Shown piece by piece: positions 1 through 8,240 of a stretch of 64,000 bases of DNA. Numbering within the stretch: position 1 is the first letter of the stretch; every line of letters begins with the position of its first letter. The notes below the pieces were generated by a model. That model made no database searches. It was not told the DNA's origin and worked only from the letters and a program-made list of their open reading frames with translations. Source of the stretch: Grimontia kaedaensis (GTDB lineage Bacteria > Pseudomonadota > Gammaproteobacteria > Enterobacterales > Vibrionaceae); contig NZ_CP082275.1 in NCBI RefSeq assembly GCF_023746615.1, forward strand, positions 2,232,001-2,296,000, in the 5' to 3' direction. Both the position numbers and the translations under genes were made by a program.

Positions 1-2
1 CA

Positions 3-680
3 AACAGTGCCCGCCACACCATGGACAAAGTGATGGAAGTGAGCGATGCAGCAACGAAAGGCCGTGAAATCATGACCCGTAACATAAGCACGACGCATCA
101 GCTTTCAAGCCGCTTGGATGATTCTGTGGCTGTGGTTTCTTCACTTCAGGAGATGACCGCGAGTATTGAAACCATTCTCGACGTTATCAGCAATATTGCC
201 GATCAAACCAACCTTCTGGCATTGAACGCGGCTATCGAAGCGGCCCGTGCTGGTGAACAAGGGCGAGGCTTTGCGGTCGTGGCAGATGAAGTTCGCGTTC
301 TGGCGAAACGTACATCCGACTCAACATCTGAAATTGAAGAGATGATTAGCAAGCTACAGACCCAATCAAGCCAAGCGGTCCTGGTGATGCAGGAATGTGT
401 AGAAGAAATGACCAGCAGCGTTGCACAGGCTTCTGACGCCAACTCCGCGATGGAGGAAATAGAAGCCATCATCATGATGATCAGCGACATGAGCAGCCAG
501 ATAGCACAAGCCGCTTCTGAACAAAGCACCACCTCTGCTGATATCGCGCGAAACGTTGAGCACATCAGCTTTATCGCTGACAGCAGTTATACCGCCATGC
601 AGGACGTGGCTGGTGCGAGTGAACGACTCGATGAACAAGCCGTCAATCAGAACGAACTGGTTCATCGATTCACGGTATAA
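3..680 (+). CDS. Methyl-accepting chemotaxis protein, C-terminal part
   Basis: This is the cytoplasmic signalling end of a chemoreceptor, which passes ligand information to CheA and CheW. The reading frame is open from the left window edge, so the sensor domain, membrane segments and HAMP lie outside. The visible part is a long coiled coil containing the family's invariant hairpin tip (QTNLLALNAAIEAARAGEQ, then GRGFAVVADEVR), which contacts the kinase. No C-terminal CheR/CheB docking pentapeptide is seen; the protein ends in LVHRFTV. A terminator follows. The family is certain, the ligand unknown. Confidence 0.95.
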   Translation, partial: NSARHTMDKVMEVSDAATKGREIMTRNISTTHQLSSRLDDSVAVVSSLQEMTASIETILDVISNIADQTNLLALNAAIEAARAGEQGRGFAVVADEVRVLAKRTSDSTSEIEEMISKLQTQSSQAVLVMQECVEEMTSSVAQASDANSAMEEIEAIIMMISDMSSQIAQAASEQSTTSADIARNVEHISFIADSSYTAMQDVAGASERLDEQAVNQNELVHRFTV

Positions 681-700
681 CTGGACTTTCTGAGTAGAAA

Positions 701-726
701 AAGCGGGCTATGGCCCGCTTTTTTAT
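701..726 (+). terminator. Rho-independent terminator after the chemoreceptor
   Basis: An 8-bp stem AAGCGGGC/GCCCGCTT with a 4-base loop is followed by a T run. It lies 20 bases after the stop codon. Confidence 0.85.
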
Positions 727-801
727 TGGCTTCTCTACTTCAAAAACTCATCAGTTTTTGAGTGATCGCCGCCGCGCTGATCTCTTCACGATGGCGGTTA
801 T

Positions 802-1116
802 TCATATCGGATCATAGTGCTGTGAAATCATCCCAACCCTATTTTTCATCAGTACGTAGTGGCTCCATTTCGATACAAGCAAAAGGAAAGATGAATGACA
901 GAAAAAATTAAGATTGTAAGGCTTGTCTGAGGCAGCTTGGAGACGTTGAATTTCTTCGATAACGCTTTCAGCATCAAGCATACCGCAAGGAATGGAACCC
1001 AATCCGCCTGCTTCATCTACCACTATCGCCAGCTTGCTGTTTTGAACACCTGCCTTGGGTGCCTGAATCAAGGGTAAATCCACATCAACCCATCTGGCGA
1101 AATCCAATTTTTCCAT
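802..1116 (-). pseudogene. Nitronate monooxygenase, truncated after the first ~74 residues
   Basis: The first 74 residues match the start of nitronate monooxygenase (2-nitropropane dioxygenase family), an FMN enzyme oxidising alkyl nitronates. The motif PLIQAPKAGVQNSKL, the GGLGSIPCGM loop and NLNFFCH are all recognisable. After NLNFFCH the similarity stops, and about 30 unrelated residues lead to the stop. Most of the TIM barrel, including the FMN-phosphate site, is missing, so this is a gene remnant. The ATG at 1116 is chosen because the family similarity begins there; the upstream in-frame extension to 1194 shows no similarity. Confidence 0.75.
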
Positions 1117-1485
1117 ATTCTGACCCCAGATTTTTATACATTTCTTGATATGCACCATCAGCGTTTGCCTTACTCCTATTTTGAAGGTTAACAAGTGAGC
1201 AAAGCCTTGTTTTATATAACCTTACGAGCCCAAATATACGTTTATATGCATATTTTTATCCATTTACGCGCCGTCTATTCAAATGTGATCCATGTACATG
1301 TTCGTAACATTACGGGTTGTCATATTTCTTTCGTATGGCTTAATTCAAAAAGAAAGCGCTTTCTTTTCGTTTTTCGGTGCTGTCACCCAAGGCGACTTGA
1401 AGAGCCAATCTAACAAAAAATAAAAGATAGACAGTGAATAACCGCACTCAAAGAGAGTGCGACTATCCGAAAGGGAGTTTGGAGA
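1117..1485 (+). other. Intergenic region upstream of the GH17 genes
   Basis: There is no convincing gene here. The short open frames have no recognisable similarity and no good ribosome site. The stretch holds the presumed promoter of the GH17 pair and the palindromic operator at 1348-1367. Confidence 0.6.
1348..1367. promoter_or_regulatory. Perfect 20-bp palindrome, LacI-family-type operator
   Basis: A perfect palindrome, AAAGAAAGCGCTTTCTTT plus one flanking pair, is centred on CG. The core GAAAGCGCTTTC has the form of LacI/GalR-family operators, which often control sugar-use genes. It lies about 120 bp before the first GH17 gene. No LacI-type regulator gene is in the window, so the binding protein is an inference. 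Confidence 0.6.
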
Positions 1486-2361
1486 GTGTCAAGCAGAATC
1501 AACCGAGCTGCTCCTCAAGGTGAGGAGTGGCTGAGCTATCTCAAGCAAAAAACACGTGATTTGGTGGATGCAAAAATCCACGGGATCTCTTTCAGCCCCT
1601 ATGTCGATGGACAGGGACCTGGTTCAATCATCACTGAAGCACAAATCCACGAAAGGCTTCAGATCATCGCCCCACACGTTAACTGGGTTCGTACCTTCTC
1701 TTGTACTGACGGTAATGAGCTCATTCCAAAAATCGCCAAAGAGTATGGGCTCAAAACCATGGTTGGCGTATGGATTGACGGAAACCATGAAAAGAACGAG
1801 GAAGAACTACAAAACGCTATCGCCGTTGCACGCGAAGGGCATGTGGATGTTCTTGGTGTGGGTAACGAAGTGCTACTTCGTGAAGACCTACATGAAGATG
1901 AACTCATCAGCTACATCGAACGCGCCAAGGCAGAACTGCCGGACGTTCAGGTAGGCTACGTTGATGCTTACTACTTGTTTGAGAATCACCCTCGCGTCGC
2001 AGATGCCTGTGAGGTGATCCTGACAAACTGTTACCCCTTCTGGGAAGGCTGTCCGGTAGATTTTGCCGTGCCTTACATGAAGGAAATGTACCGCCGTGCA
2101 GTGAATGCCGGTAAAGGTAAACCAGTGATTGTTTCAGAAACTGGCTGGCCAAATGAAGGTGTTCCTGAGCGCGCCTCAATACCTTCAGAAGAAAACGCCC
2201 TGAAGTACTTTATTGATACTTATGCATGGGCAGAAGAAGAGAACATTGATGTGTTCTATTTCTCGTCTTTCGATGAAGCCTGGAAGGTGGAAAAGGAAGG
2301 TGCGGTAGGTGCGTATTGGGGTCTTTGGGATAAAGACGGCAACTTCAAGTACTCAACCTAA
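1486..2361 (+). CDS. Glycoside hydrolase family 17 protein (beta-1,3-glucanase type)
   Basis: This is a 291-residue TIM-barrel glycosidase of family GH17, whose known members cleave beta-1,3-glucans such as laminarin, or transfer the glucosyl chain. The predicted acid/base is Glu128 in VGNEV, and the nucleophile is Glu218 in IVSETGWP; both are classical GH17 signatures. There is no signal peptide, so it probably acts in the cytoplasm on imported oligosaccharides. The start is GTG, with AAGGGAG about 10 bases upstream. It is followed 65 bp later by a second GH17 gene, and the pair looks like one operon under the palindromic operator. Confidence 0.88.
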   Translation: MSSRINRAAPQGEEWLSYLKQKTRDLVDAKIHGISFSPYVDGQGPGSIITEAQIHERLQIIAPHVNWVRTFSCTDGNELIPKIAKEYGLKTMVGVWIDGNHEKNEEELQNAIAVAREGHVDVLGVGNEVLLREDLHEDELISYIERAKAELPDVQVGYVDAYYLFENHPRVADACEVILTNCYPFWEGCPVDFAVPYMKEMYRRAVNAGKGKPVIVSETGWPNEGVPERASIPSEENALKYFIDTYAWAEEENIDVFYFSSFDEAWKVEKEGAVGAYWGLWDKDGNFKYST

Positions 2362-2379
2362 CAGAACACATTACAAGGC

Positions 2380-2400
2380 GCCCGCGGACTATCTGCGGGC
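2380..2400 (+). repeat. Intercistronic hairpin between the GH17 genes
   Basis: A GCCCGC/GCGGGC stem with a short loop and no T run sits between the two GH17 genes. It may tune mRNA stability or partial termination rather than end transcription. Confidence 0.45.
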
Positions 2401-2426
2401 ATAAGAAAACTAAGGTAAAAAGCGCT

Positions 2427-3332
2427 ATGGAATACAGAAACGCCATTTGTTACTCAGGCTATCGTGAAGGTCAAAACCCTCGTGAGGGAATTTACCCAAC
2501 GTACCAAGAGATCAAAGAAGACCTTCTTATCCTCTCCCACAACTGGTCTGCACTGCGTCTATACGACTGCGGTACTCACGCAAGACTGGTTTTGGATGTT
2601 ATTCGCGACGAAGGACTTGATTTCAAAGTAATGCTAGGCGCCGATGTTGCGGCTGAAATGAACAACCCCAATTGCCCTTGGGGAGCACAGTTCAGTGAAG
2701 AAACGCTGGAGAAAAACCGTCAGCACAACAAGGAAGAAATCGATCGCCTCATCGAGCTTGCAAACGCATATCCAGAAGTTGTTGGCTATGTATCAGTCGG
2801 CAATGAAGCAAGTGTTGAATGGACCGATCATCTTATCTCTGTTGAGAAACTGGTCGAGCACGTACAGAAAGTGAAAAACAGCATCAGTCAGCCTGTCACT
2901 TTCTGTGAAAACTACGTGCCTTGGACATACAAACTGGATGCACTGGTTGAAGTGATTGACTTCATTTCCCTGCACACTTACCCGGTTTGGGAGTATAAAA
3001 CGATCGACGACGCGTTGGAGTACACCAAACAGAACTACTACGCTGTTGCTGACCGCTATCCAAACAAACCTGTAGTCATCACCGAAGCAGGTTGGGCGAC
3101 CGCCTCTAACGGCCGTGGTATTGAAGCATGGAATGCTTCTGAGGAGCTTCAGGCAGCTTACTATGACCAACTGCTGCAATGGACGCGCGATGAGAAGATC
3201 CTGACCTTCGTCTTCGAAGCGTTTGACGAGCCATGGAAAGGTGACAACCACCCTGAAGAACCAGAAAAACACTGGGGTCTGTTCAAGGTGGACCGCACAC
3301 CAAAACTGGTGATGCAGTCTCTGTACGGTTGA
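2427..3332 (+). CDS. Second GH17-like glycoside hydrolase
   Basis: A 301-residue cytoplasmic GH17-type TIM barrel, clearly diverged from its upstream neighbour. The predicted acid/base is Glu127 in SVGNEAS and the nucleophile Glu220 in VITEAGW. The SLHTYPVWEY segment and the FEAFDEPWKG segment near the C-terminus are also typical of GH17. Two different family members side by side suggest successive steps or different chain lengths and branching of laminarin-type oligosaccharides; that division of labour is an inference. The ATG start is preceded by AAGG at a usable distance. Confidence 0.85.
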   Translation: MEYRNAICYSGYREGQNPREGIYPTYQEIKEDLLILSHNWSALRLYDCGTHARLVLDVIRDEGLDFKVMLGADVAAEMNNPNCPWGAQFSEETLEKNRQHNKEEIDRLIELANAYPEVVGYVSVGNEASVEWTDHLISVEKLVEHVQKVKNSISQPVTFCENYVPWTYKLDALVEVIDFISLHTYPVWEYKTIDDALEYTKQNYYAVADRYPNKPVVITEAGWATASNGRGIEAWNASEELQAAYYDQLLQWTRDEKILTFVFEAFDEPWKGDNHPEEPEKHWGLFKVDRTPKLVMQSLYG

Positions 3333-3340
3333 CTACAACG

Positions 3341-3368
3341 AAGGGCGGATTAACCGCCCTTTTCTTTT
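3341..3368 (+). terminator. Terminator of the GH17 operon
   Basis: The stem AAGGGCGG/CCGCCCTT with loop ATTAA is followed by a T-rich tract, just after the second GH17 gene. Confidence 0.85.
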
Positions 3369-3405
3369 CCTGCCCATATCTGGCTTTCTCACAAATAGGC
3401 AAACA

Positions 3406-3849
3406 TCATCGAGATAACCTCATAGGCACAAATCGAATACCATTGAAGTCCGATTCTTCACCTGTCGCCTCAAAACCTTGTGAAGCATAAAACGCCGAAG
3501 CATTGACCGATGACCGAAGCGATATTTCCTTCGAACTCGTTGTTATTAATACATGCTCTAACAGGCGTTTCCCTAACCCTGTGCCTTGTTCAGATTTAGC
3601 CACAAAAAGATGGGTCAGATAATTCCCTTCACGCAGCGCTGCAAACCCGACTGCTTCATCCTTGTTCAACGCGATGACTGTGTAGAAGCGAGAGTCATCA
3701 AAAGTGGTTGCAAGATCAGGCAGGATCCGGGATTTGAACTCAGCCTGTCCCTGTTCATTAAACAAAGGCATAACGTCTGCTTCTGATACCGATCTCACTA
3801 ATTTCTGAGCCGCTTCCAAGTCCCTTAACACCACTTTGCGGATTTCCAT
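3406..3849 (-). CDS. GNAT family N-acetyltransferase
   Basis: A 147-residue GCN5-related acetyltransferase that moves acetyl from acetyl-CoA to an unknown amine. The acetyl-CoA pyrophosphate loop is visible as LFVAKSEQGTGLGKRLLEH (about residues 87-105), and the C-terminal NASAFYASQGFEATGEE segment is typical. The gene starts 18 bases after the stop of the broken quinone-reductase-like gene on the same strand, so the two may be cotranscribed. The substrate cannot be read from sequence. Confidence 0.85.
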   Translation of the reverse strand: MEIRKVVLRDLEAAQKLVRSVSEADVMPLFNEQGQAEFKSRILPDLATTFDDSRFYTVIALNKDEAVGFAALREGNYLTHLFVAKSEQGTGLGKRLLEHVLITTSSKEISLRSSVNASAFYASQGFEATGEESDFNGIRFVPMRLSR

Positions 3850-3870
3850 CTTCTCTCCCTACTGTTGCCC

Positions 3871-4452
3871 TTAAAACTTCGCTTTGATCTTCTGGACAAA
3901 TTTATCAACCTGCTCCCTACCCGCCTTTTCGGCGTTATAAAGAGAAAGGAAAGTCACCTTACAATCTTTCGCGCACGCACCTAGAATGGCCGTTTTCAAT
4001 ACGCGCTTCACCGGCTTGTGCATCACCAGATTATCCACCCACCATGGGGAACCAAGCGTGGTCACCACTTTCACTTCTTTGAGGTTGCCCAATTTCGGCT
4101 TAATGGCCCCTAGTTCCGCGTCATGATCGTAGGCATAGCCAGGCGCCCATACACGGTCAATCCAGCCTTTCAGCATGGCGGGAAAGCTAAACCACCAGGT
4201 AGGAAAGACAAGCACTAAAGATTCCGCCTCCACCAGCAATTCAAGCTCTTTGTTAAGCTGACTTCGGTCATAGTCTTGGGCGTAGTAACTTTGCCTTTCT
4301 TCTGCACTTAACACTGGGTCGAAGTTAGCGCCATATAAATCCAGCAAGGTGATGCTGTAGCCTTTCGACTCAAGGTGTTTAATCGTTTACTGACAGAGGT
4401 AACTGCACAAGCTTTCCTTAAGAGGGTGCGAAAGTACCACCAAACACTTCAT
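3871..4452 (-). pseudogene. NAD(P)H quinone oxidoreductase-like flavoprotein with an in-frame stop at codon 22
   Basis: This is a flavodoxin-fold NAD(P)H dehydrogenase (quinone) of the MdaB/KefF type. The ATG at 4452 has a good ribosome site (AGGGAGA) and begins MKCLVVLSHP, the usual first strand and FMN loop. Codon 22 is TAA (4387-4389), after which the frame continues without a gap through FPTWWFSFPAMLKGWIDRVW, the hallmark of this family, to the stop at 3871. Length and frame are otherwise intact (about 193 codons), so one base change inactivated it or it is read through. A later TTG at 4347 could restart translation but would lack the FMN loop. Confidence 0.8.
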
Positions 4453-4486
4453 GACATTCTCCCTAGCTACATTACTGCTCGTTCTA

Positions 4487-5101
4487 TCAAGACTTGGCGA
4501 ACAAAAACGCGCCACACGATGCCATAAAGCCGCCGGACATCTTGTTCAGAATTTGCTTTTCACGCTTACTTTTCAGCATTTTGCCTGCTTTAGCTGCGGA
4601 ATAGGCATACATCCCCAACACACCACCCACACCTACGGTAGAAATCAGAAGAATGACACCCACATGCAGCCCACTGATTTGAGTGACGTCCACAAACGCG
4701 GGGAAGAAGCCCATGTAAAACAAGATTGCTTTGGGGTTAGAGAGACCGACCACAACTCCTGTCAGCAAGCTCGAAAATCTTGACGATTGCGAAGGGACAG
4801 ATTCTCCGTCCTCAGGGACTTCTGCCGTCCAACTGACGTAGGCGAGCCAGAACAAGTAAGCAATGCCGACATACTTGATGACGAAAGACACTTCACCCAG
4901 CACTTTCGATAGTGCAGAGAGCCCTGAAAGCGCAAGGAAGATGAAAATGTAATCCGCAATCAGGATCCCTAACGCGAGCAACATACCCTGCTTCATTCCA
5001 CTCCCCATCGAACGTGAAATCGTCGCTAATACGCTCGGTCCAGGAATAAGCGCGGAAAGTGCCATAGCGAAAAACAGTGCGATACCAGAAGCAATAGTCA
5101 T
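4487..5101 (-). CDS. LysE/RhtB family amino-acid exporter
   Basis: A 204-residue inner-membrane exporter of the LysE/RhtB family, which expels amino acids or their analogues. The family signature is visible at the N-terminus (ALIPGPSVLATISRSM, about residues 17-32), followed by about five further hydrophobic segments and the NPKAILFYMGFFPAF motif near residue 120. The length is normal for the family. The substrate is unknown. It is transcribed on its own, with a short gap to the DinB gene upstream. Confidence 0.88.
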   Translation of the reverse strand: MTIASGIALFFAMALSALIPGPSVLATISRSMGSGMKQGMLLALGILIADYIFIFLALSGLSALSKVLGEVSFVIKYVGIAYLFWLAYVSWTAEVPEDGESVPSQSSRFSSLLTGVVVGLSNPKAILFYMGFFPAFVDVTQISGLHVGVILLISTVGVGGVLGMYAYSAAKAGKMLKSKREKQILNKMSGGFMASCGAFLFAKS

Positions 5102-5128
5102 AATTCCTTTCTCCTTAACTAAACAGTT

Positions 5129-5653
5129 TTATTGCCTGATAACCGCGATAAGATCGGTGAAATAGTCATTGTCGCCAGATTGACTCAACAAGGTCGTCAA
5201 CTGGCCGCGGTGATGGGTTTGATGATTAAAAAAATGCAAAAGCACAGAGGCGAGATTTTCAGAATACTCTGCCCCTGCTGTATTTCGGTAGGTCACACTG
5301 TTATTGAATTCCGACTCCGGTATAGACGCTACCCAGCGGGAAATATCATCATCCAGCGACGCCCTCATTGCTTTCAAAGAGGCCAAGTCTTCCACCAGAT
5401 GTACTGTGTTACTTGGTGGTGATGGATAACGGCTTAATAACTGCTCAAGCATCACCTCACTAGGTACGCGGGTAAATCGATTCAACCACAACAAATCCCC
5501 AGTCAGAATATGACTCATGGTATGAAAAGCAGAGCCAAAGAAAGCCTTTCTGTCTTCATACAAGTCTTCGTCACTGAGATTTTCCATGTGACCCAGCAAT
5601 TGCTCATTCATCCACTGGTTGTACTTTGCCATTAGCTCAAACTGGCTTTTCAT
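5129..5653 (-). CDS. DinB family protein
   Basis: A 174-residue four-helix-bundle protein of the DinB superfamily, metal-binding proteins that include thiol transferases. The expected metal-binding histidines are present: His44/His48 in SAFHTMSHIL and the HQTHHRGQ motif near residue 145. The sequence starts QFELMAKYNQWMNEQL, a typical DinB first helix. The function is not known beyond the family. The 266-bp repeat begins 18 bp upstream of its start. Confidence 0.85.
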   Translation of the reverse strand: MKSQFELMAKYNQWMNEQLLGHMENLSDEDLYEDRKAFFGSAFHTMSHILTGDLLWLNRFTRVPSEVMLEQLLSRYPSPPSNTVHLVEDLASLKAMRASLDDDISRWVASIPESEFNNSVTYRNTAGAEYSENLASVLLHFFNHQTHHRGQLTTLLSQSGDNDYFTDLIAVIRQ

Positions 5654-5671
5654 GTCGACCCTATTTCCTTA

Positions 5672-5937
5672 TATACCCAAACAACCTGAAGATGCCAGAT
5701 TCAGCGAGATTGACTGGCGTTGTCATTGCGGCGTGCCTTTGCAGGTGTAGTCATCTCCATCAAAAAGGAACAACAAAGAGCACGGCGTCAGTCAACTCGC
5801 CCGAAGGGAGGCCCTCAATGCGCCCACTTCTTCGTTAAATTCCACGGAAATAGAACCACTATTCCTCGCAAAATTTGCCTCGAATTGAACGCATTGATGA
5901 CCTCTGAATGCGAGTATCTTCAGGTCGTTTGGGTATA
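5672..5937. repeat. 266-bp dispersed repeat with terminal inverted repeats, copy 1
   Basis: The element begins TATACCCAAACAACCTGAAG and ends with a near-perfect inverted copy of the same sequence. A second copy of identical length lies at 40942-41207 in the same orientation, with about 20 mismatches and no gaps by eye. An inner partly inverted pair (TTGACTGGCGT and GTCAGTCAACTC) suggests strong folding. It has no long open frame that would be a protein. It behaves like a non-autonomous MITE-like or extragenic palindromic element. Confidence 0.85.
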
Positions 5938-5963
5938 CCGATTTCTTTCCAAGCGTTCGCTTC

Positions 5964-6476
5964 TCAAGCTTTAGCGCGCACGAATTCATTCAGTTCCTTT
6001 ACCGAGCGGATGACATACACGTCTTTGTCCTCAGACATGGATTCGAGCCTTTTCAGGAAATTGTCATTCCAGAACTTCGGCGACAGTTTGAGAAACTTGT
6101 AACTTTGCAAACTGCCTTTGAGCACCGAGCTTCCATCAGGCCATCCTTCAGGTTTGATGAACAAACCTTTCAGCAGTCGTTTGGTGACCAGCCAATAGCT
6201 GGTCAGATATGGCAGTTCGACATAAACCAGCGTATCTGCCGCTTCCAAACGTTTGTTAAACGAACCGAGTAATCCCATACCATCCAGTATCCATCTCTCC
6301 GAGGCCAGTATCTGATCATGCCGCGCTTCAAAACCTTCGTGGCTCACCTGCTCTCCATTTTTCTGGTAAAGCATGGAATCCAACTGATAAAGAGCAATCC
6401 CGGTCTCTGACGCCAGTTTTTTGCTTAGGGTGGATTTACCGCTTCCCGGTTTTCCAAATACCGCGATTTTCTTCAT
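5964..6476 (-). CDS. P-loop kinase-like protein (adenylate kinase/FlaR-like)
   Basis: A 170-residue P-loop NTPase resembling DNA topology modulation protein FlaR and small nucleotide kinases. The Walker A motif GKPGSGKST is at residues 8-16, followed by YQLDSMLY (the usual substrate-side DxD-like region) and ERWILDGM. The start at MKKIAVFG is chosen because of GGAGGCGAC just upstream and because the longer frame runs through a terminator hairpin. The substrate is unknown. A leader-like hairpin lies 25-65 bases upstream. Confidence 0.8.
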   Translation of the reverse strand: MKKIAVFGKPGSGKSTLSKKLASETGIALYQLDSMLYQKNGEQVSHEGFEARHDQILASERWILDGMGLLGSFNKRLEAADTLVYVELPYLTSYWLVTKRLLKGLFIKPEGWPDGSSVLKGSLQSYKFLKLSPKFWNDNFLKRLESMSEDKDVYVIRSVKELNEFVRAKA

Positions 6477-6504
6477 GTCGCCTCCAAGATAAAAACCAAG
6501 AAGC

Positions 6505-6540
6505 AGAAAAAAGAAAACCCACCTCTTGGGTGGGTTCTGC
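6505..6540 (-). terminator. Terminator hairpin in the 5' leader of the kinase-like gene
   Basis: Read on the minus strand, AACCCACC, a short loop and GGTGGGTT are followed by TTCTTTTTT. It stands about 30 bases before the downstream start codon, and no intact gene lies upstream on that strand. It is therefore either an attenuator-type leader terminator or the end of a small RNA. Confidence 0.6.
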
Positions 6541-6851
6541 AAATATAACGCGCGACAGCATCCCCACCATTCCTAAGGAATGATGATAATTCGGATGAGT
6601 TTGAGCATTGAATTCGTTTTCATACACCTATAGTTGTCAATGCCAATAAGGAAGTCAACCATCTCCCCTTAAAATACAGAAGATTACAACAACATCCTGT
6701 ATTAATAGCTAACACTCGGTTAGCAGCAGTGAACATCCCTATTTGTCAGTTTATCTGGCTTTTCAAACTCTCATAAAAACACATGGAAACAGTAAAATTC
6801 GAGAAAGAAGATGAAATAAAAGCCCTTTTCCACTATCATCCTGCCGCCTGA

Positions 6852-6867
6852 GCGCAAGCGTTTGCTT
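6852..6867 (+). promoter_or_regulatory. PurR-type operator upstream of pyrC
   Basis: The sequence GCGCAAGCGTTTGCTT is close to the PurR consensus ACGCAAACGTTTGCGT. In E. coli pyrC is known to be repressed by PurR. Its place 64 bp before the start codon fits an operator over the promoter. Confidence 0.65.
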
Positions 6868-6930
6868 TTTATTTCACATTCCTTGCCGACAGGCGCCAAT
6901 CCGATATTTTAGCAATGGAGGGACGCCTTA

Positions 6931-7959
6931 ATGACCACACTAACAATTACTCGCCCTGACGACTGGCATGTTCACCTTCGCGATGGCGAAGTGCTGACAG
7001 ATACCGTCCGCGACATCAGCCGTTACAACGGTCGCGCGCTCATCATGCCAAACACCGTTCCTCCTGTGACCAACACTGAAATGGCGCTTGCTTACCGCGA
7101 ACGCATCATGGCTCAAAAGCCTTCTGAGCAATTCGAGCCACTGATGGCGCTCTACCTAACCGACAACACCACACCAGACGAAATCCGCAAAGCGAAAGCC
7201 TCTGGCGCTGTTGTTGCTGCGAAGCTTTACCCTGCTGGTGCAACCACCAACTCGGATTCAGGCGTAACCAATGCGAAGAACATCTACCACGTTCTTGAAG
7301 CCATGCAGGAAGTGGGTATGTTGTTGTTGGTTCATGGTGAAGTGACCCACCACGAGGTAGACATCTTTGATCGCGAGAAAGAGTTTCTTGATACCGTTCT
7401 GGCACCCATCGTTAACGATTTCCCTAACCTGAAAATCGTCCTTGAGCACATCACCACAGCGGATGCGGCAAACTTCGTGAAAAACGCGAACGAGAACGTT
7501 GCAGCAACCATCACCGCTCACCACCTGATGTATAACCGCAACCACATGCTGGTTGGCGGCATCAAACCTCACTTCTACTGCCTGCCAATTCTGAAGCGCA
7601 ACACGCACCAGAAAGCGCTTGTTGAAGCAGCAACTAGCGGTAATAAGAAGTTCTTCCTGGGAACAGATTCAGCGCCACACGCGAAAGGCGCGAAAGAATC
7701 AGCATGTGGTTGTGCAGGTTCTTACACCGCACACGCCGCACTGGAGCTTTACGCAGAAGTGTTCGAACAAGAAGGTAAACTAGAGAATCTGGAAGCCTTC
7801 GCAAGTCAGAACGGCCCAGACTTCTATGGTGTGCCACGTAACACAGATACCGTAACGCTGACCAAAGAAGAGTGGCCAGTACCAGACACCATGCCATTTG
7901 GTTCTGACATTGTTGTGCCAATCCGCGCTGGCGAAACGGTGAGCTGGAAAGTAAAGTAA
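6931..7959 (+). CDS. pyrC: Dihydroorotase
   Basis: PyrC closes carbamoyl-aspartate to dihydroorotate, the third step of pyrimidine synthesis, in the cytoplasm. All zinc ligands are visible: His13 and His15 in WHVHLRDG, carboxylated Lys98 in AAKLYPAG, His135 in VHGE, His173 in LEHIT, and Asp246 in GTDSAPH, with TITAHHLMYNRNHM between. Its 342 residues match the class II (E. coli-type) enzyme. GGAGGG precedes the ATG. It stands alone, with a PurR-type box upstream and a terminator downstream. Confidence 0.97.
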   Translation: MTTLTITRPDDWHVHLRDGEVLTDTVRDISRYNGRALIMPNTVPPVTNTEMALAYRERIMAQKPSEQFEPLMALYLTDNTTPDEIRKAKASGAVVAAKLYPAGATTNSDSGVTNAKNIYHVLEAMQEVGMLLLVHGEVTHHEVDIFDREKEFLDTVLAPIVNDFPNLKIVLEHITTADAANFVKNANENVAATITAHHLMYNRNHMLVGGIKPHFYCLPILKRNTHQKALVEAATSGNKKFFLGTDSAPHAKGAKESACGCAGSYTAHAALELYAEVFEQEGKLENLEAFASQNGPDFYGVPRNTDTVTLTKEEWPVPDTMPFGSDIVVPIRAGETVSWKVK

Positions 7960-7995
7960 TTCGCAGTAGCTGATAACATGTAAACGAAAGAAAGG

Positions 7996-8021
7996 AGCCT
8001 GGCGACTGCCGGGCTTTTTAT
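7996..8021 (+). terminator. Terminator after pyrC
   Basis: The stem AGCCTGGC/GCCGGGCT with loop GACT is followed by TTTTTA. Confidence 0.85.
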
Positions 8022-8240
8022 TGCCCTATGATAAAGCCCCACAACCCTTTGATTAAGCGCGCTTCGCCGCTAAACCAAGCCGACTGCTCTAAATCCGAAA
8101 GGCTTAACCGTCTTTAATTATTTAAAAAGTATTGAAACTGTCTTTTCTTTTAGCTCATTTATCAATAATGAAGTGTGTAATAACGTTTTCCCATCGCCAC
8201 TACTCAGGCAAAACGAATAATAAGAATGGGAGAATGAAAG

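Larger units (their letters stand above)
6477..6930. other. Intergenic region between the divergent kinase-like gene and pyrC
   Basis: It holds, on the minus strand, a short open frame with a run of isoleucine codons and a terminator-like hairpin in front of the kinase-like gene. On the plus strand it holds the PurR-type box and promoter of pyrC. Nothing else was seen. Confidence 0.6.

Noticed and set aside
1195..1413. Plus-strand frame of 72 codons before the GH17 genes
   Set aside because: It has no ribosome site and no similarity, and it overlaps the operator and promoter region.
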